52,074 nucleotides of DNA. It comes from MAG-120531 sp029242825 (GTDB lineage: Bacteria > Bacteroidota > Bacteroidia > Flavobacteriales > Flavobacteriaceae). A model generated the notes under the pieces. The model worked only from the letters and a program-made list of their open reading frames with translations, had not been told where the DNA came from and did not search any database. The stretch's first letter is position 1, and each line of letters begins with the position of its first letter. This document shows, piece after piece, positions 8,693-17,720 of this stretch. Location: contig JAQWTF010000015.1 of assembly GCA_029242825.1 (NCBI GenBank), positions 1-52,074 on the forward strand, read 5' to 3'. The translations under genes and the position numbers were made by a program.

Positions 8693-11098
8693 ATGAACAA
8701 ACACATTAAAAAAGTTGCAGTCATTGGATCAGGTATTATGGGAAGCGGTATTGCTTGTCATTTTGCCAACATTGGGATAGAAGTTCTTTTATTAGACATT
8801 GTTCCCAATGCCTTGACAGACAAAGAATCTGCCGCAGGCCTAAGTCTATCAGATAAAGTAGTTAGGAATAGACTGGTAAAAGAGGCGCTAGCTGCTTCTT
8901 TAAAATCTAAGCCCTCTCCTATTTACGATCAGAAATTTGCCAATAGAATTTCTGTAGGAAATTTAGAAGATGATCTGGCTAAAATTGCTTCTGTAGATTG
9001 GATTATTGAAGTAGTTGTGGAACGTTTAGACATTAAAAAGCAAGTATTTGAGGCTATTGAAAAGCACAGAAAACCAGGCACGCTTATTACCTCTAATACT
9101 TCTGGTATTCCTATCTCTTTCATGAGTGAGGGACGCTCAGAAGACTTTCAAGCTCATTTCTGTGGCACACACTTTTTTAACCCTGCCCGTTATTTAAAAT
9201 TATTTGAAATTATTCCAGGCCCAAAGACTAAAAAAGAGGTCTTGGATTTCTTAGAAAATTACGGGGAACAATTTCTTGGTAAAACAGCAGTAGTGGCTAA
9301 AGATACTCCAGCTTTTATAGGGAATAGAATCGGTATTTTTAGTATTCAAAGTTTATTCCATACCGTTAAAGCAATGGATATGACTGTAGAGGAGGTAGAC
9401 AAGCTTACGGGTCCAGTGATTGGAAGACCCAAGTCTGCTACCTTTAGAACAGTAGATGTGGTGGGTTTAGACACTTTGGTACATGTAGCTAATGGAATTA
9501 GAGAAAATTGTCCTAATGATGAACAACACGGACTCTTTGCTTTGCCTGATTTTGTAGAAATCCTCATGGAAAACAAATGGTTGGGGAGTAAAACAGGGCA
9601 AGGGTTTTACAAAAAAGAAAAGAAAGCAGATGGAAGCTCAGAAATCCTAAGTCTAGACTTAAACACCCTCGAATACCGATCTAAAAAAAGAGCGTCTTTT
9701 GCTACCTTAGAAGGCACCAAGACCATTGACAATGTAGCAGATAGGTTCCCTGTATTGGTAGCTGGAAAAGATAAGGCTGGTGATTTTTACAGAAAATCTT
9801 TCGGATCGCTCTTTGCCTATGTGTCTCACAGAATCCCTGAAATTTCTGACAGTCTATACAAAATAGACGACGCCATGAAAGCTGGTTTTGGTTGGGAACA
9901 CGGACCATTCGAAATTTGGGATGCCATTGGTTTGGCCAAAGGAATTGAATTGGCAGAGGCGTCTGGACAAAAAGTGGCCTCTTGGGTACACGATATGGTT
10001 GCAGCTGGGAAAACAAGTTTCTATGAAGTAAAGGACGGTGCCACTTATTATTATGAAATATCGGCAAAAGCCTTTGAGAAAAAGCCAGGACAAGACGCCT
10101 TTATTATTTTAGACAATATTAGAGAAAAACCCGCTGTGTACAAAAATGCAGGGGTGGTACTTCACGACATTGGAGATGGTATTTTAAACCTGGAGTTCAG
10201 ATCTAAAATGAATACCATTGGAGGAGAAGTATTACAAGGATTAAATACGGCTGTAGACATTGCTGAAAAGAATTTTCAAGGATTGGTGATTGGAAATCAA
10301 GGACCTAATTTTTCTGTAGGGGCCAATATTGGTATGATTTTCATGATGGCGGTAGAACAGGAATACGACGAGTTAAACATGGCTATTAAAATGTTTCAAG
10401 ATACCATGATGCGAATGCGATACTCCGCTATCCCAACCGTAGCTGCACCTCATGGAATGACCTTTGGAGGTGGCTGTGAATTATCGCTTCATGCAGACAA
10501 AGTAGTGGCCGCTGCAGAAACCTATATAGGCTTAGTAGAGTTTGGTATTGGTGTAATCCCTGGTGGTGGTGGAACCAAAGAAATGACTCTAAGGGCTTCA
10601 GATACTTTTAAGAAAAATGATGTAGAGCTCAATGTTCTTCAAGAGTATTTCTTAACCATAGGAATGGCCAAAGTAGCCACCTCTGCATACGAAGCCTTCG
10701 ATACAGGAATTTTACAAAAAGGTAAAGACACTGTGGTGGTGAATAAAGACAGACAAATAGCCACAGCAAAAGCTTACGCCAAGCTCATGGCAGAATCTGG
10801 GTATTCACAACCCGCTAAGAGAAATGATATAAAAGTACTTGGAAAGCAAGCACTTGGAATGTTTCTAGTAGGAACAGATGCCATGCAAGCAGGTAAATAT
10901 ATTTCAGAGCACGATCAAAAAATGGCCAACAAATTGGCTTACGTTATGGCAGGTGGAGATCTTTCTGAACCTACTTTAGTCAGCGAACAATATTTATTAG
11001 ACCTAGAAAGAGAAGCTTTCTTATCTCTTTGTACGGAACGAAAAACCCTAGAGCGTATTCAACACATGCTAAAAGTAGGAAAACCTTTAAGAAACTAA
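8693..11098 (+). CDS. 3-hydroxyacyl-CoA dehydrogenase / enoyl-CoA hydratase (FadN type)
   Basis: 801-residue two-domain beta-oxidation enzyme. The N-terminal half is an NAD-binding hydroxyacyl-CoA dehydrogenase with the Rossmann motif GSGIMG at residues 12-17 and the family signature region FFNPARYLKLFEIIPGP. The C-terminal ~300 residues form a crotonase domain with an oxyanion-hole region (NFSVGANIGMI) and the loop TFGGGCELSLHADKV. The order, dehydrogenase first and hydratase second, and the length match the FadN/HBDH-ECH group rather than E. coli FadB, where the hydratase comes first. It acts in the cytosol on trans-2-enoyl- and 3-hydroxyacyl-CoA, and its product feeds the thiolase encoded 8 bases downstream. 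Confidence 0.93.
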   Translation: MNKHIKKVAVIGSGIMGSGIACHFANIGIEVLLLDIVPNALTDKESAAGLSLSDKVVRNRLVKEALAASLKSKPSPIYDQKFANRISVGNLEDDLAKIASVDWIIEVVVERLDIKKQVFEAIEKHRKPGTLITSNTSGIPISFMSEGRSEDFQAHFCGTHFFNPARYLKLFEIIPGPKTKKEVLDFLENYGEQFLGKTAVVAKDTPAFIGNRIGIFSIQSLFHTVKAMDMTVEEVDKLTGPVIGRPKSATFRTVDVVGLDTLVHVANGIRENCPNDEQHGLFALPDFVEILMENKWLGSKTGQGFYKKEKKADGSSEILSLDLNTLEYRSKKRASFATLEGTKTIDNVADRFPVLVAGKDKAGDFYRKSFGSLFAYVSHRIPEISDSLYKIDDAMKAGFGWEHGPFEIWDAIGLAKGIELAEASGQKVASWVHDMVAAGKTSFYEVKDGATYYYEISAKAFEKKPGQDAFIILDNIREKPAVYKNAGVVLHDIGDGILNLEFRSKMNTIGGEVLQGLNTAVDIAEKNFQGLVIGNQGPNFSVGANIGMIFMMAVEQEYDELNMAIKMFQDTMMRMRYSAIPTVAAPHGMTFGGGCELSLHADKVVAAAETYIGLVEFGIGVIPGGGGTKEMTLRASDTFKKNDVELNVLQEYFLTIGMAKVATSAYEAFDTGILQKGKDTVVVNKDRQIATAKAYAKLMAESGYSQPAKRNDIKVLGKQALGMFLVGTDAMQAGKYISEHDQKMANKLAYVMAGGDLSEPTLVSEQYLLDLEREAFLSLCTERKTLERIQHMLKVGKPLRN

Positions 11099-11106
11099 TC
11101 AGACTT

Positions 11107-12297
11107 ATGAAAACAGCATATATAGTTAAAGCGTATAGAACAGCCGTTGGTAAAGCACCTAAAGGGGTTTTTAGATTTAAAAGACCAGATGAATTGGCCG
11201 CAGAAACCTTAGAACATATGTTCAAAGAGCTTCCTGATTTAGACAAAACTAGAATAGACGACGTCATGGTGGGTAACGCCATGCCAGAGGCTGAACAAGG
11301 GTTAAATATGGCGAGACTCATTTCATTAATGGGTCTTAAAATTGAAGATGTTCCTGGGGTCACCGTCAATAGGTATTGTGCCTCTGGAATTGAAACCATT
11401 GGAATTGCCACCGCAAAAATTCAATCTGGAATGGCAGATTGTATTATTGCTGGGGGCGCAGAGAGTATGAGCTATATTCCTATGGGGGGTTATAAACCTA
11501 CTCCAGACTACGCACTTGCCAAAGACGGTCATGAAGATTATTATTGGGGAATGGGCTTAACAGCAGAGGCGGTTGCCAATGAATTTAATATCTCTCGAGA
11601 AGACCAAGATGCCTTTGCATTTTCTTCTCATGAGAAAGCGCTAAAAGCGCAAGCAGATGGAAAATTCAAGGACCAAATTGTCCCCATTACTATCGAAGAA
11701 ACCTTTTTAGATGAGGCTGGTAAAAAATCAGTGAAATCCTACACAGTGACCCAAGATGAAGGCCCTAGAAAAGGAACCAATATTGGCGCTTTATCTAAAT
11801 TGAGACCTGTGTTTGCTGCAGACGGATCGGTAACCGCTGGAAACTCCTCACAGATGAGTGATGGCGCTGCCTTTGTATTGGTAATGAGTGAAGAAATGGT
11901 CAAAGAATTAAATTTGGAACCCATTGCTAGAATGGTCAATTATGCAGCGGCAGGAGTACCACCAAGAATTATGGGTATTGGTCCCGTAAAAGCCATTCCA
12001 AAAGCATTAAAGCAAGCTGGATTGTCTCAAAATGATATTGAACTCATAGAATTAAATGAAGCTTTTGCCTCTCAATCATTAGCAGTGATTAGAGAATTAG
12101 ACCTGAATCCAGATATGATCAATGTCAATGGAGGCGCTATTGCCTTAGGACACCCTCTAGGGTGTACCGGCGCAAAACTTTCTGTCCAATTATTTAGTGA
12201 AATGAGGGATAGAAAAATGCAGGGTAAATACGGTATGGTGACTATGTGTGTGGGAACAGGACAAGGTGCCGCCGGAATATTTGAATTTTTAAATTAA
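11107..12297 (+). CDS. Acetyl-CoA acyltransferase (3-ketoacyl-CoA thiolase)
   Basis: 396-residue thiolase that cleaves 3-ketoacyl-CoA with CoA to acetyl-CoA and a shortened acyl-CoA. The acyl-accepting Cys91 lies in VNRYCASGIETI, His349 in ALGHPLGCTGAK and the proton-donating Cys381 in MVTMCVGTGQG, so the active site is complete. The ATG at 11107 (MKTAYIVKAYRTAVGK) is preferred to in-frame codons upstream that overlap the previous gene and lengthen the protein beyond the family norm. Third gene of the operon. It has a degradative rather than biosynthetic thiolase partner set, judging from its neighbours. Confidence 0.94.
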   Translation: MKTAYIVKAYRTAVGKAPKGVFRFKRPDELAAETLEHMFKELPDLDKTRIDDVMVGNAMPEAEQGLNMARLISLMGLKIEDVPGVTVNRYCASGIETIGIATAKIQSGMADCIIAGGAESMSYIPMGGYKPTPDYALAKDGHEDYYWGMGLTAEAVANEFNISREDQDAFAFSSHEKALKAQADGKFKDQIVPITIEETFLDEAGKKSVKSYTVTQDEGPRKGTNIGALSKLRPVFAADGSVTAGNSSQMSDGAAFVLVMSEEMVKELNLEPIARMVNYAAAGVPPRIMGIGPVKAIPKALKQAGLSQNDIELIELNEAFASQSLAVIRELDLNPDMINVNGGAIALGHPLGCTGAKLSVQLFSEMRDRKMQGKYGMVTMCVGTGQGAAGIFEFLN

Positions 12298-12318
12298 AAC
12301 ATTAATAAACTTCCTATT

Positions 12319-14127
12319 ATGAGTGCAACAGAACAACATGAATTGTTACGCGGAGGGCAGTTCTTAGTAAAAGAAACCGCTTGTGAAGATGTTTTTACCT
12401 TAGAGGACCTAAGCGAAGAACAAAAAATGATGCGTGATAGTACCAAAGAGTTTGTAGACAAAGAGCTATGGGCACATTGGGAAAGATTTGAAAAAAAAGA
12501 CTACGCCTTCACTGAAGAAACCATGCGTAAAGCAGGTGAAATGGGTCTTTTAGGCGTAGCAGTACCAGAACAATACGGTGGTTTAGGAATGGGGTTTGTA
12601 TCTACCATGCTGGTATGTGATTACATCTCTGGAGCCACAGGATCTTTTAGTACTGCCTTTGGAGCGCATACTGGAATTGGAACCATGCCCATTACGCTAT
12701 ATGGTACGGAAGCACAAAAGCAAAAATATGTACCCAGATTGGCTTCTGGTGAATGGTTTGGTGCCTACTGCTTAACAGAGCCAGGCGCAGGATCAGATGC
12801 AAACTCTGGTAAAACAAAAGCAGTTTTATCTGAAGATGGAAGCCACTACCTTATATCAGGGCAAAAAATGTGGATTTCCAATGCCGGTTTCTGTAATATG
12901 TTTATAGTCTTTGCCCGTATAGAAGACGACAAAAATATTACTGGTTTCATTGTAGAAAACGATGCCTCGAATGGAATTAGCATGGGAGATGAAGAGAAGA
13001 AATTAGGAATTCACTCCTCTTCTACCCGTCAGGTATTTTTTACAGACACTAAAGTACCGGTAGAAAACATGCTCTCAGAGAGAGGAAATGGTTTTAAAAT
13101 TGCCATGAATGCACTGAATGTAGGTAGAATAAAATTAGCAGCAGCTTGTTTAGACGCTCAGAGAAGAATTATTAAAGAGGCTGTAAACTATGCCAATGAA
13201 CGCGTTCAATTTAAGACCCCTATTGTAAATTTTGGGGCTATTAAAACCAAATTGGCTGCCATGGCCACCAATACCTATGCAGATGAATCTGCTTCTTACA
13301 GGGCGGCTAAGAATATTGAAGACAGAATTGCCCTTAGAGAAGCCGCAGGAAATACACACCAAGAAGCAGAATTAAAAGGGGTGGAAGAATACGCCATTGA
13401 GTGTTCTATCTTAAAAGTAGCAGTTTCTGAAGATGTACAAGCTTGTTCAGATGAGGGGATTCAAATATTTGGTGGAATGGGCTTTAGTGCAGACACTCCT
13501 ATGGAGTCTGCCTGGAGAGATGCTAGAATATCTAGAATTTATGAGGGAACCAACGAAATTAATAGAATGTTAGCCGTTGGTATGTTGGTCAAAAAAGCCA
13601 TGAAGGGGCATGTAGACCTATTGGGTCCAGCAACTGCAGTTGGTGAAGAGCTCATGGGAATTCCATCTTTTGACACGCCAGATTACAGCGCCTTATTCGC
13701 AGAAGAAAAAGACATTATTAAGCGACTTAAAAAAGTGTTCTTAATGGTTGCAGGATCTGCCGTACAAAAATTTGGACCAGATCTAGAGTCTCATCAGCAA
13801 ATGTTAATGGCTGCAGCAGACATTCTTATAGAAGTGTATATGGCGGAATCTACCCTACTCAGAACAGAGAAGAATGCCAAACGTTTTGGAGAAGACGCTC
13901 AAAAAACACAAATTGCCATGACGCAATTATACCTGTATAGGGCCGTAGAAATTGTTCAATCTAAAGGAAAAGAAGCCATTATTTCTTTTGCAGAGGGAGA
14001 CGAACAACGCATGATGCTCATGGGACTTAAGCGTTTTACGAAATACACCAATTATCCAAATATAGTAGCCCTTACAAATCTCATTGCAGATCAAGTGGCC
14101 ACAGACAATGGATACCGCTTTGACTAA
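12319..14127 (+). CDS. Acyl-CoA dehydrogenase, long-chain type with C-terminal extension
   Basis: 602-residue FAD enzyme that oxidises acyl-CoA to trans-2-enoyl-CoA. The flavin/substrate motifs AYCLTEPGAGSDA (about 149-161) and KMWISNAGF are present, and the catalytic base is Glu409 in RIYEGTNEINRML. A C-terminal extension of about 180 residues beyond the basic 400-residue fold gives it VLCAD/ACAD9-like length; such extensions help membrane association or dimerisation in that group. It is the last gene of the operon, 21 bases after the thiolase, and completes the cycle with the two upstream enzymes. A strong terminator follows. Confidence 0.94.
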   Translation: MSATEQHELLRGGQFLVKETACEDVFTLEDLSEEQKMMRDSTKEFVDKELWAHWERFEKKDYAFTEETMRKAGEMGLLGVAVPEQYGGLGMGFVSTMLVCDYISGATGSFSTAFGAHTGIGTMPITLYGTEAQKQKYVPRLASGEWFGAYCLTEPGAGSDANSGKTKAVLSEDGSHYLISGQKMWISNAGFCNMFIVFARIEDDKNITGFIVENDASNGISMGDEEKKLGIHSSSTRQVFFTDTKVPVENMLSERGNGFKIAMNALNVGRIKLAAACLDAQRRIIKEAVNYANERVQFKTPIVNFGAIKTKLAAMATNTYADESASYRAAKNIEDRIALREAAGNTHQEAELKGVEEYAIECSILKVAVSEDVQACSDEGIQIFGGMGFSADTPMESAWRDARISRIYEGTNEINRMLAVGMLVKKAMKGHVDLLGPATAVGEELMGIPSFDTPDYSALFAEEKDIIKRLKKVFLMVAGSAVQKFGPDLESHQQMLMAAADILIEVYMAESTLLRTEKNAKRFGEDAQKTQIAMTQLYLYRAVEIVQSKGKEAIISFAEGDEQRMMLMGLKRFTKYTNYPNIVALTNLIADQVATDNGYRFD

Positions 14128-14180
14128 ACGCTTTTAAAGCAATACATATTTATTATTGGTTTTTATATTTTATGTATGTA

Positions 14181-14209
14181 GCGCCACCCTTCGGGTGGCG
14201 CTTTTTTTT
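14181..14209 (+). terminator. Rho-independent terminator of the beta-oxidation operon
   Basis: Nine-pair GC-rich stem GCGCCACCC / GGGTGGCGC around a TTC loop, followed by a run of T. Confidence 0.92.
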
Positions 14210-14269
14210 ACCCCCTACACCCATCATTATTAGCCGTTTTAACTTAATTTAGAGGCTTTAGAAATTTCT

Positions 14270-15709
14270 ATGAAAGCACCTATATTAAATAGCGTTTACG
14301 CTGCAGAAGACTTCCAAACAAAAGGACACCAAATGGTAGATCTTTTAAGTAAACACTTAAAAGCAGCTCAAAAGAGCACCCATAAAACCATCCCATATAC
14401 AGACCCTGAAACAGAGCGTCAATTCTGGCAACAATACCCAGAAAAGCAAGATTTTCAAACCTTGGTTCAGGACCTTATTGACCGCTCAATACACGTGCAC
14501 CAACCCAAATACATTGGTCACCAAGTAGCCCCTCCGGCTCCTATTACAGCAGTATCTTCCATGCTCACCTCTTTTTTAAACAATGGATCTGCGGTCTATG
14601 AAATGGGTATAGCCAATACGGCCATAGAACGTATTGTAACAGATCAATTGTGTGCACAATTAGGCTTTGACACCCATGCAAGGGGTTTTCTTACCTCTGG
14701 AGGCACTCTAGCAAACCTGACCGCTTTGCTCGCTGCTAGAAGTGTTAAAGACGGAACAGGCGTCTGGAAAAATGGACATGAGGAATCTCTAGGTATTCTA
14801 GTTTGTGAAGAAGCACATTACTGTGTAGATCGTGCCGCAAGAATAATGGGTCTAGGAGATAAAGGCATTTTAAAAGTCCCCGCAACAATAAATTACGCTA
14901 TGGATACCAAAGCTTTAGAGGCCACTTTAGAAAAGGCCAAACAAGCGGGTATTCAGGTGTTTGCCATTGTAGGGAGTGCACCTTCTACCGCTACTGGAAT
15001 CATAGATCCCTTAGACAAAATTGCTTCTTTTGCTCAAAAGCACGGGCTGTGGTTTCATGTAGACGCTGCCCATGGCGGCGCAGCCATTTACGCCCAACAC
15101 TTTAAACAAGATTTAGCGGGTATAGAAAAAGCAGATTCGGTAGCCATAGACGGCCATAAAATGATGATGATGCCCGCATTGACCACCGCCCTATTATTTA
15201 AAAACGGTTCACACAGTTACCAGACCTTCAGTCAGAAAGCAGATTATTTATTGTCAGATGCAGATCATGAGGATTGGTACAATATGGCCAAGCGCACCTT
15301 TGAGTGCACCAAAAGCATGATGTCTATTCATTGGTTTGTATTACTAAACCAATACGGCCCCTCAGTGTTCGATGAATTTGTAACTAAGCTTTACCAAATG
15401 GGGCGCCAATTTGCAGCAATTATTCAAAAAGATCCGGATTTTGAATTGGCCTTAGAACCGCAGACCAATATTGTCTGTTTTAGAATGGTACAAAAGCAGC
15501 TTTCTAAGCAAGCACTCAACACCTTAAACGAGCGCTTGAGATTTGCCTTGGTTCAAGAAGGGTCCTTTTATATTGTTCAGACAAAACTCAGAGGTACGCA
15601 TTACCTCAGGGTGACGATTATGAACCCAAAAACAGATCCAGACACCTTAAGCGATTTATTGATCTATTTAAAAGAATTGGCTAAACCTATTCTTCAGAAC
15701 CTTACATAA
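14270..15709 (+). CDS. PLP-dependent group II amino acid decarboxylase-like protein
   Basis: 479-residue fold-type I PLP enzyme of the group II decarboxylase family (glutamate, diaminobutyrate and aromatic amino acid decarboxylases). Expected landmarks are present: the LTSGGTLANLTAL phosphate-binding region (about 141-153), a PLP-stacking His183 in EEAHYCVDRAA, Asp265 in HVDAAHGGAA, and the Schiff-base Lys297 in AIDGHKMMMMP. The common D(P/A)HK motif is DGHK here. The substrate cannot be assigned. The gene is monocistronic and no transporter or partner enzyme is adjacent. Confidence 0.85.
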   Translation: MKAPILNSVYAAEDFQTKGHQMVDLLSKHLKAAQKSTHKTIPYTDPETERQFWQQYPEKQDFQTLVQDLIDRSIHVHQPKYIGHQVAPPAPITAVSSMLTSFLNNGSAVYEMGIANTAIERIVTDQLCAQLGFDTHARGFLTSGGTLANLTALLAARSVKDGTGVWKNGHEESLGILVCEEAHYCVDRAARIMGLGDKGILKVPATINYAMDTKALEATLEKAKQAGIQVFAIVGSAPSTATGIIDPLDKIASFAQKHGLWFHVDAAHGGAAIYAQHFKQDLAGIEKADSVAIDGHKMMMMPALTTALLFKNGSHSYQTFSQKADYLLSDADHEDWYNMAKRTFECTKSMMSIHWFVLLNQYGPSVFDEFVTKLYQMGRQFAAIIQKDPDFELALEPQTNIVCFRMVQKQLSKQALNTLNERLRFALVQEGSFYIVQTKLRGTHYLRVTIMNPKTDPDTLSDLLIYLKELAKPILQNLT

Positions 15710-15760
15710 ATCCCTTAATAATTGTATTTTTAGTTTTTAGAAAATCAAATCACCCATACC

Positions 15761-17128
15761 ATGAAAAACCAAACCATCTCTTTCAAAGTACCATTTTTCA
15801 CTTTATTATCGCTAGTCTTTTTTGGGATCAGTACGTCAAATGTACAAGCGCAGACAGACCAAGACATCTATTCGATTATAGACCAAGTATCTGCAACGCG
15901 CATTGAAAAAGATATTACCAGCCTGGTTAATTTTGGTACCAGACATACCTTATCAGACACCCTTTCCAACAAAACAGGGATTGGAGCAGCCAGAAGGTGG
16001 ATTAAAAAAAGTTTTGAAAATACCGCTGCCAATTGTGGCGATTGTTTGGAAGTGTTTTACCAAGGGAATTTAGTTAAGAAAGGTACTAATGGTAGAATCG
16101 TTAAAGACGTTAATATTGTAAATGTAGTAGCCATTCAACGCGGCACTAAAAACCCCAATAAATTTATTATCATGAGTGGAGACATTGACTCCAGAGTCAG
16201 TGACCCAACAGACTACACTTCCACTTCTCCAGGAGCCAATGACAATGCCTCTGGTATGGCTGGAACCTTAGAAGCTGCAAGAGTCTTATCTAAATACCGC
16301 TTTGAGAACAGTATTATCTATGTAGGTCTTTCTGGCGAGGAACAAGGATTGTTCGGTGGAAAAGGATTGGCAGCATATGCCAAAGCACAAGGATGGGAAA
16401 TTATTGGGATTTTAAATAATGATATGATTGGAAACATCACAGGGGTAGATGGAACGATTAGCAATACTGATTTTAGAATTTTTTCTGAACCAGTACCCCC
16501 AACAGAAACGGAAAGAGAAAGAAATGCCAGACGTTTCTATGGTGGAGAAGTAGACGGCATTTCCAGACAATTAGCCAGACACATTCACAAGCAAGTCAAA
16601 AAATATATGCCAGAAATGAATCCTATGCTCATCTATAGATTGGATAGATTCGGTAGAGGCGGCCACCACAGACCTTTCAATGACGCCGGTTTTGCTGGGG
16701 TTAGAATCATGGAAGCCCACGAAAACTACACCCAACAACACCAAGATATAAGAGAAGAAGGGGGTATTGCCTATGGCGACGTCCTAGAACATGTAAACTT
16801 TGAATACGCTGCCAAACTCACCGCAGTAAATGCTATTTCTCTAGCCAGTTTGGCATGGGCCCCTACTCCTCCAGAAACAGTGGCCTTAGGGGGTGCAGTG
16901 GCACCAGCAGCCACCTTCTCTTGGGATGCAGTACCAGGCGCTGTAGGATATAAAATTTATTGGAGAGACACGACCTCTCCTACCTGGGATATGTCTAGGA
17001 ATGTGGGGAATGTGACTTCTTTTACCTTAAAAGGAATGGTAGTGGACAACTACTTTTTTGGGGTATCGGCCGTAGGCGCCAACGGACAAGAAAGCGTGGT
17101 GAAATTCCCTAATAAAATTCAACGCTAA
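15761..17128 (+). CDS. Secreted M28-family metallopeptidase with C-terminal fibronectin-III-like domain
   Basis: 455 residues with a signal peptide (MKNQTIS then a hydrophobic core ending near VQAQ, residue 31). The M28 domain spans about 45-345 and shows Asp161 in GANDNASG, the Glu193/Glu194 pair in SGEEQGLFGG, Asp221 in NNDMIGN and His302/303 in GGHHRPF. The first zinc ligand, normally His in a GHYDS-like motif, is Asp141 here (SGDIDSR); the rest of the site is intact. Residues about 370-455 resemble a fibronectin type III module (FSWDAVPGAVGYKIYWR). Probably an exported aminopeptidase or related amidohydrolase. Confidence 0.88.
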   Translation: MKNQTISFKVPFFTLLSLVFFGISTSNVQAQTDQDIYSIIDQVSATRIEKDITSLVNFGTRHTLSDTLSNKTGIGAARRWIKKSFENTAANCGDCLEVFYQGNLVKKGTNGRIVKDVNIVNVVAIQRGTKNPNKFIIMSGDIDSRVSDPTDYTSTSPGANDNASGMAGTLEAARVLSKYRFENSIIYVGLSGEEQGLFGGKGLAAYAKAQGWEIIGILNNDMIGNITGVDGTISNTDFRIFSEPVPPTETERERNARRFYGGEVDGISRQLARHIHKQVKKYMPEMNPMLIYRLDRFGRGGHHRPFNDAGFAGVRIMEAHENYTQQHQDIREEGGIAYGDVLEHVNFEYAAKLTAVNAISLASLAWAPTPPETVALGGAVAPAATFSWDAVPGAVGYKIYWRDTTSPTWDMSRNVGNVTSFTLKGMVVDNYFFGVSAVGANGQESVVKFPNKIQR

Positions 17129-17169
17129 ACACGTTTTTCAGTACAATAAATACTTGTTTCAGGCCAATA

Positions 17170-17183
17170 AATTGCATGCAATT
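17170..17183. promoter_or_regulatory. 14-bp perfect palindrome before thioredoxin-like gene
   Basis: AATTGCATGCAATT is perfectly palindromic and ends 8 bases before the ATG at 17192. It could be an operator; no regulator is assigned. Confidence 0.25.
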
Positions 17184-17191
17184 ACCACTTA

Positions 17192-17512
17192 ATGAGTAAA
17201 TTAAATATTTTAGAAGAAATTCAAATCCAAGCAGCTACGGCGGTGTACTTTAAGGGAGAACGCTGTAGTGTTTGCAGCGTATTAGAACCAAAAATAAAAG
17301 CCCTATTAGCATCTGAGTTTCCAAAATTCACCTTTATTTCAGTACCTGAAAGTGAGGCCCAAAACGAATTAAGGACTCAATTAAGGGTTTTTAATGTACC
17401 TACCTTAGTGCTATTTTTAGAGGGAAAAGAATTTCTAAGAACAGGAAAGAATACCAGTATCATAGAATTGGCCCAGCAAATTGAAAGACCTTACCACATC
17501 TGTTTTTCCTAA
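17192..17512 (+). CDS. Thioredoxin-like protein with CSVC motif
   Basis: 106-residue stand-alone thioredoxin fold with no signal peptide. The redox motif is CSVC (residues 21-24, in FKGERCSVCSVLEP), unlike the WCGPC of housekeeping thioredoxin, and the cis-proline loop is FNVPTLVLF. A cytosolic disulfide reductase or thiol-handling protein of narrow specificity is likely. It stands alone between the peptidase and the phosphotransferase genes, with a palindrome just upstream. Confidence 0.85.
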   Translation: MSKLNILEEIQIQAATAVYFKGERCSVCSVLEPKIKALLASEFPKFTFISVPESEAQNELRTQLRVFNVPTLVLFLEGKEFLRTGKNTSIIELAQQIERPYHICFS

Positions 17513-17539
17513 ATGGCACCTTTAAGAATACCCTTTAGA

Positions 17540-17597
17540 TGTAGCTGTTTAAGTATGGCTTCTTGAATATGGCCTTAAGGTGTAGCTGTTTGAGTAT
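17540..17597. repeat. Imperfect two-copy direct repeat, 41-bp period
   Basis: TGTAGCTGTTTAAGTAT (17540-17556) and TGTAGCTGTTTGAGTAT (17581-17597) differ at one base. Weaker similarity extends upstream of each copy. This is the only other structure seen in the 184-base gap before the phosphotransferase gene. Confidence 0.6.
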
Positions 17598-17635
17598 CAC
17601 TGTTGACACATTTTAACCAATTCATTCTAAAGTTG

Positions 17636-17643
17636 TAAATTTG
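17636..17643 (+). promoter_or_regulatory. -7 promoter element of CDP-alcohol phosphotransferase gene
   Basis: TAAATTTG matches TAnnTTTG, 77 bases before the ATG at 17721. Confidence 0.5.
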
Positions 17644-17720
17644 CACCTCAAAGGAATGACTTTACCAGAGCTAAACTAGCGTGTTTTCGTTTTTTAGTGT
17701 TTTGGAATTCTTTTAAAAGC

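Noticed and set aside
9702..10067. 121-codon minus-strand ORF inside the hydroxyacyl-CoA dehydrogenase gene
   Set aside because: Its composition is that of an antisense shadow, and the plus frame encodes a well conserved enzyme.
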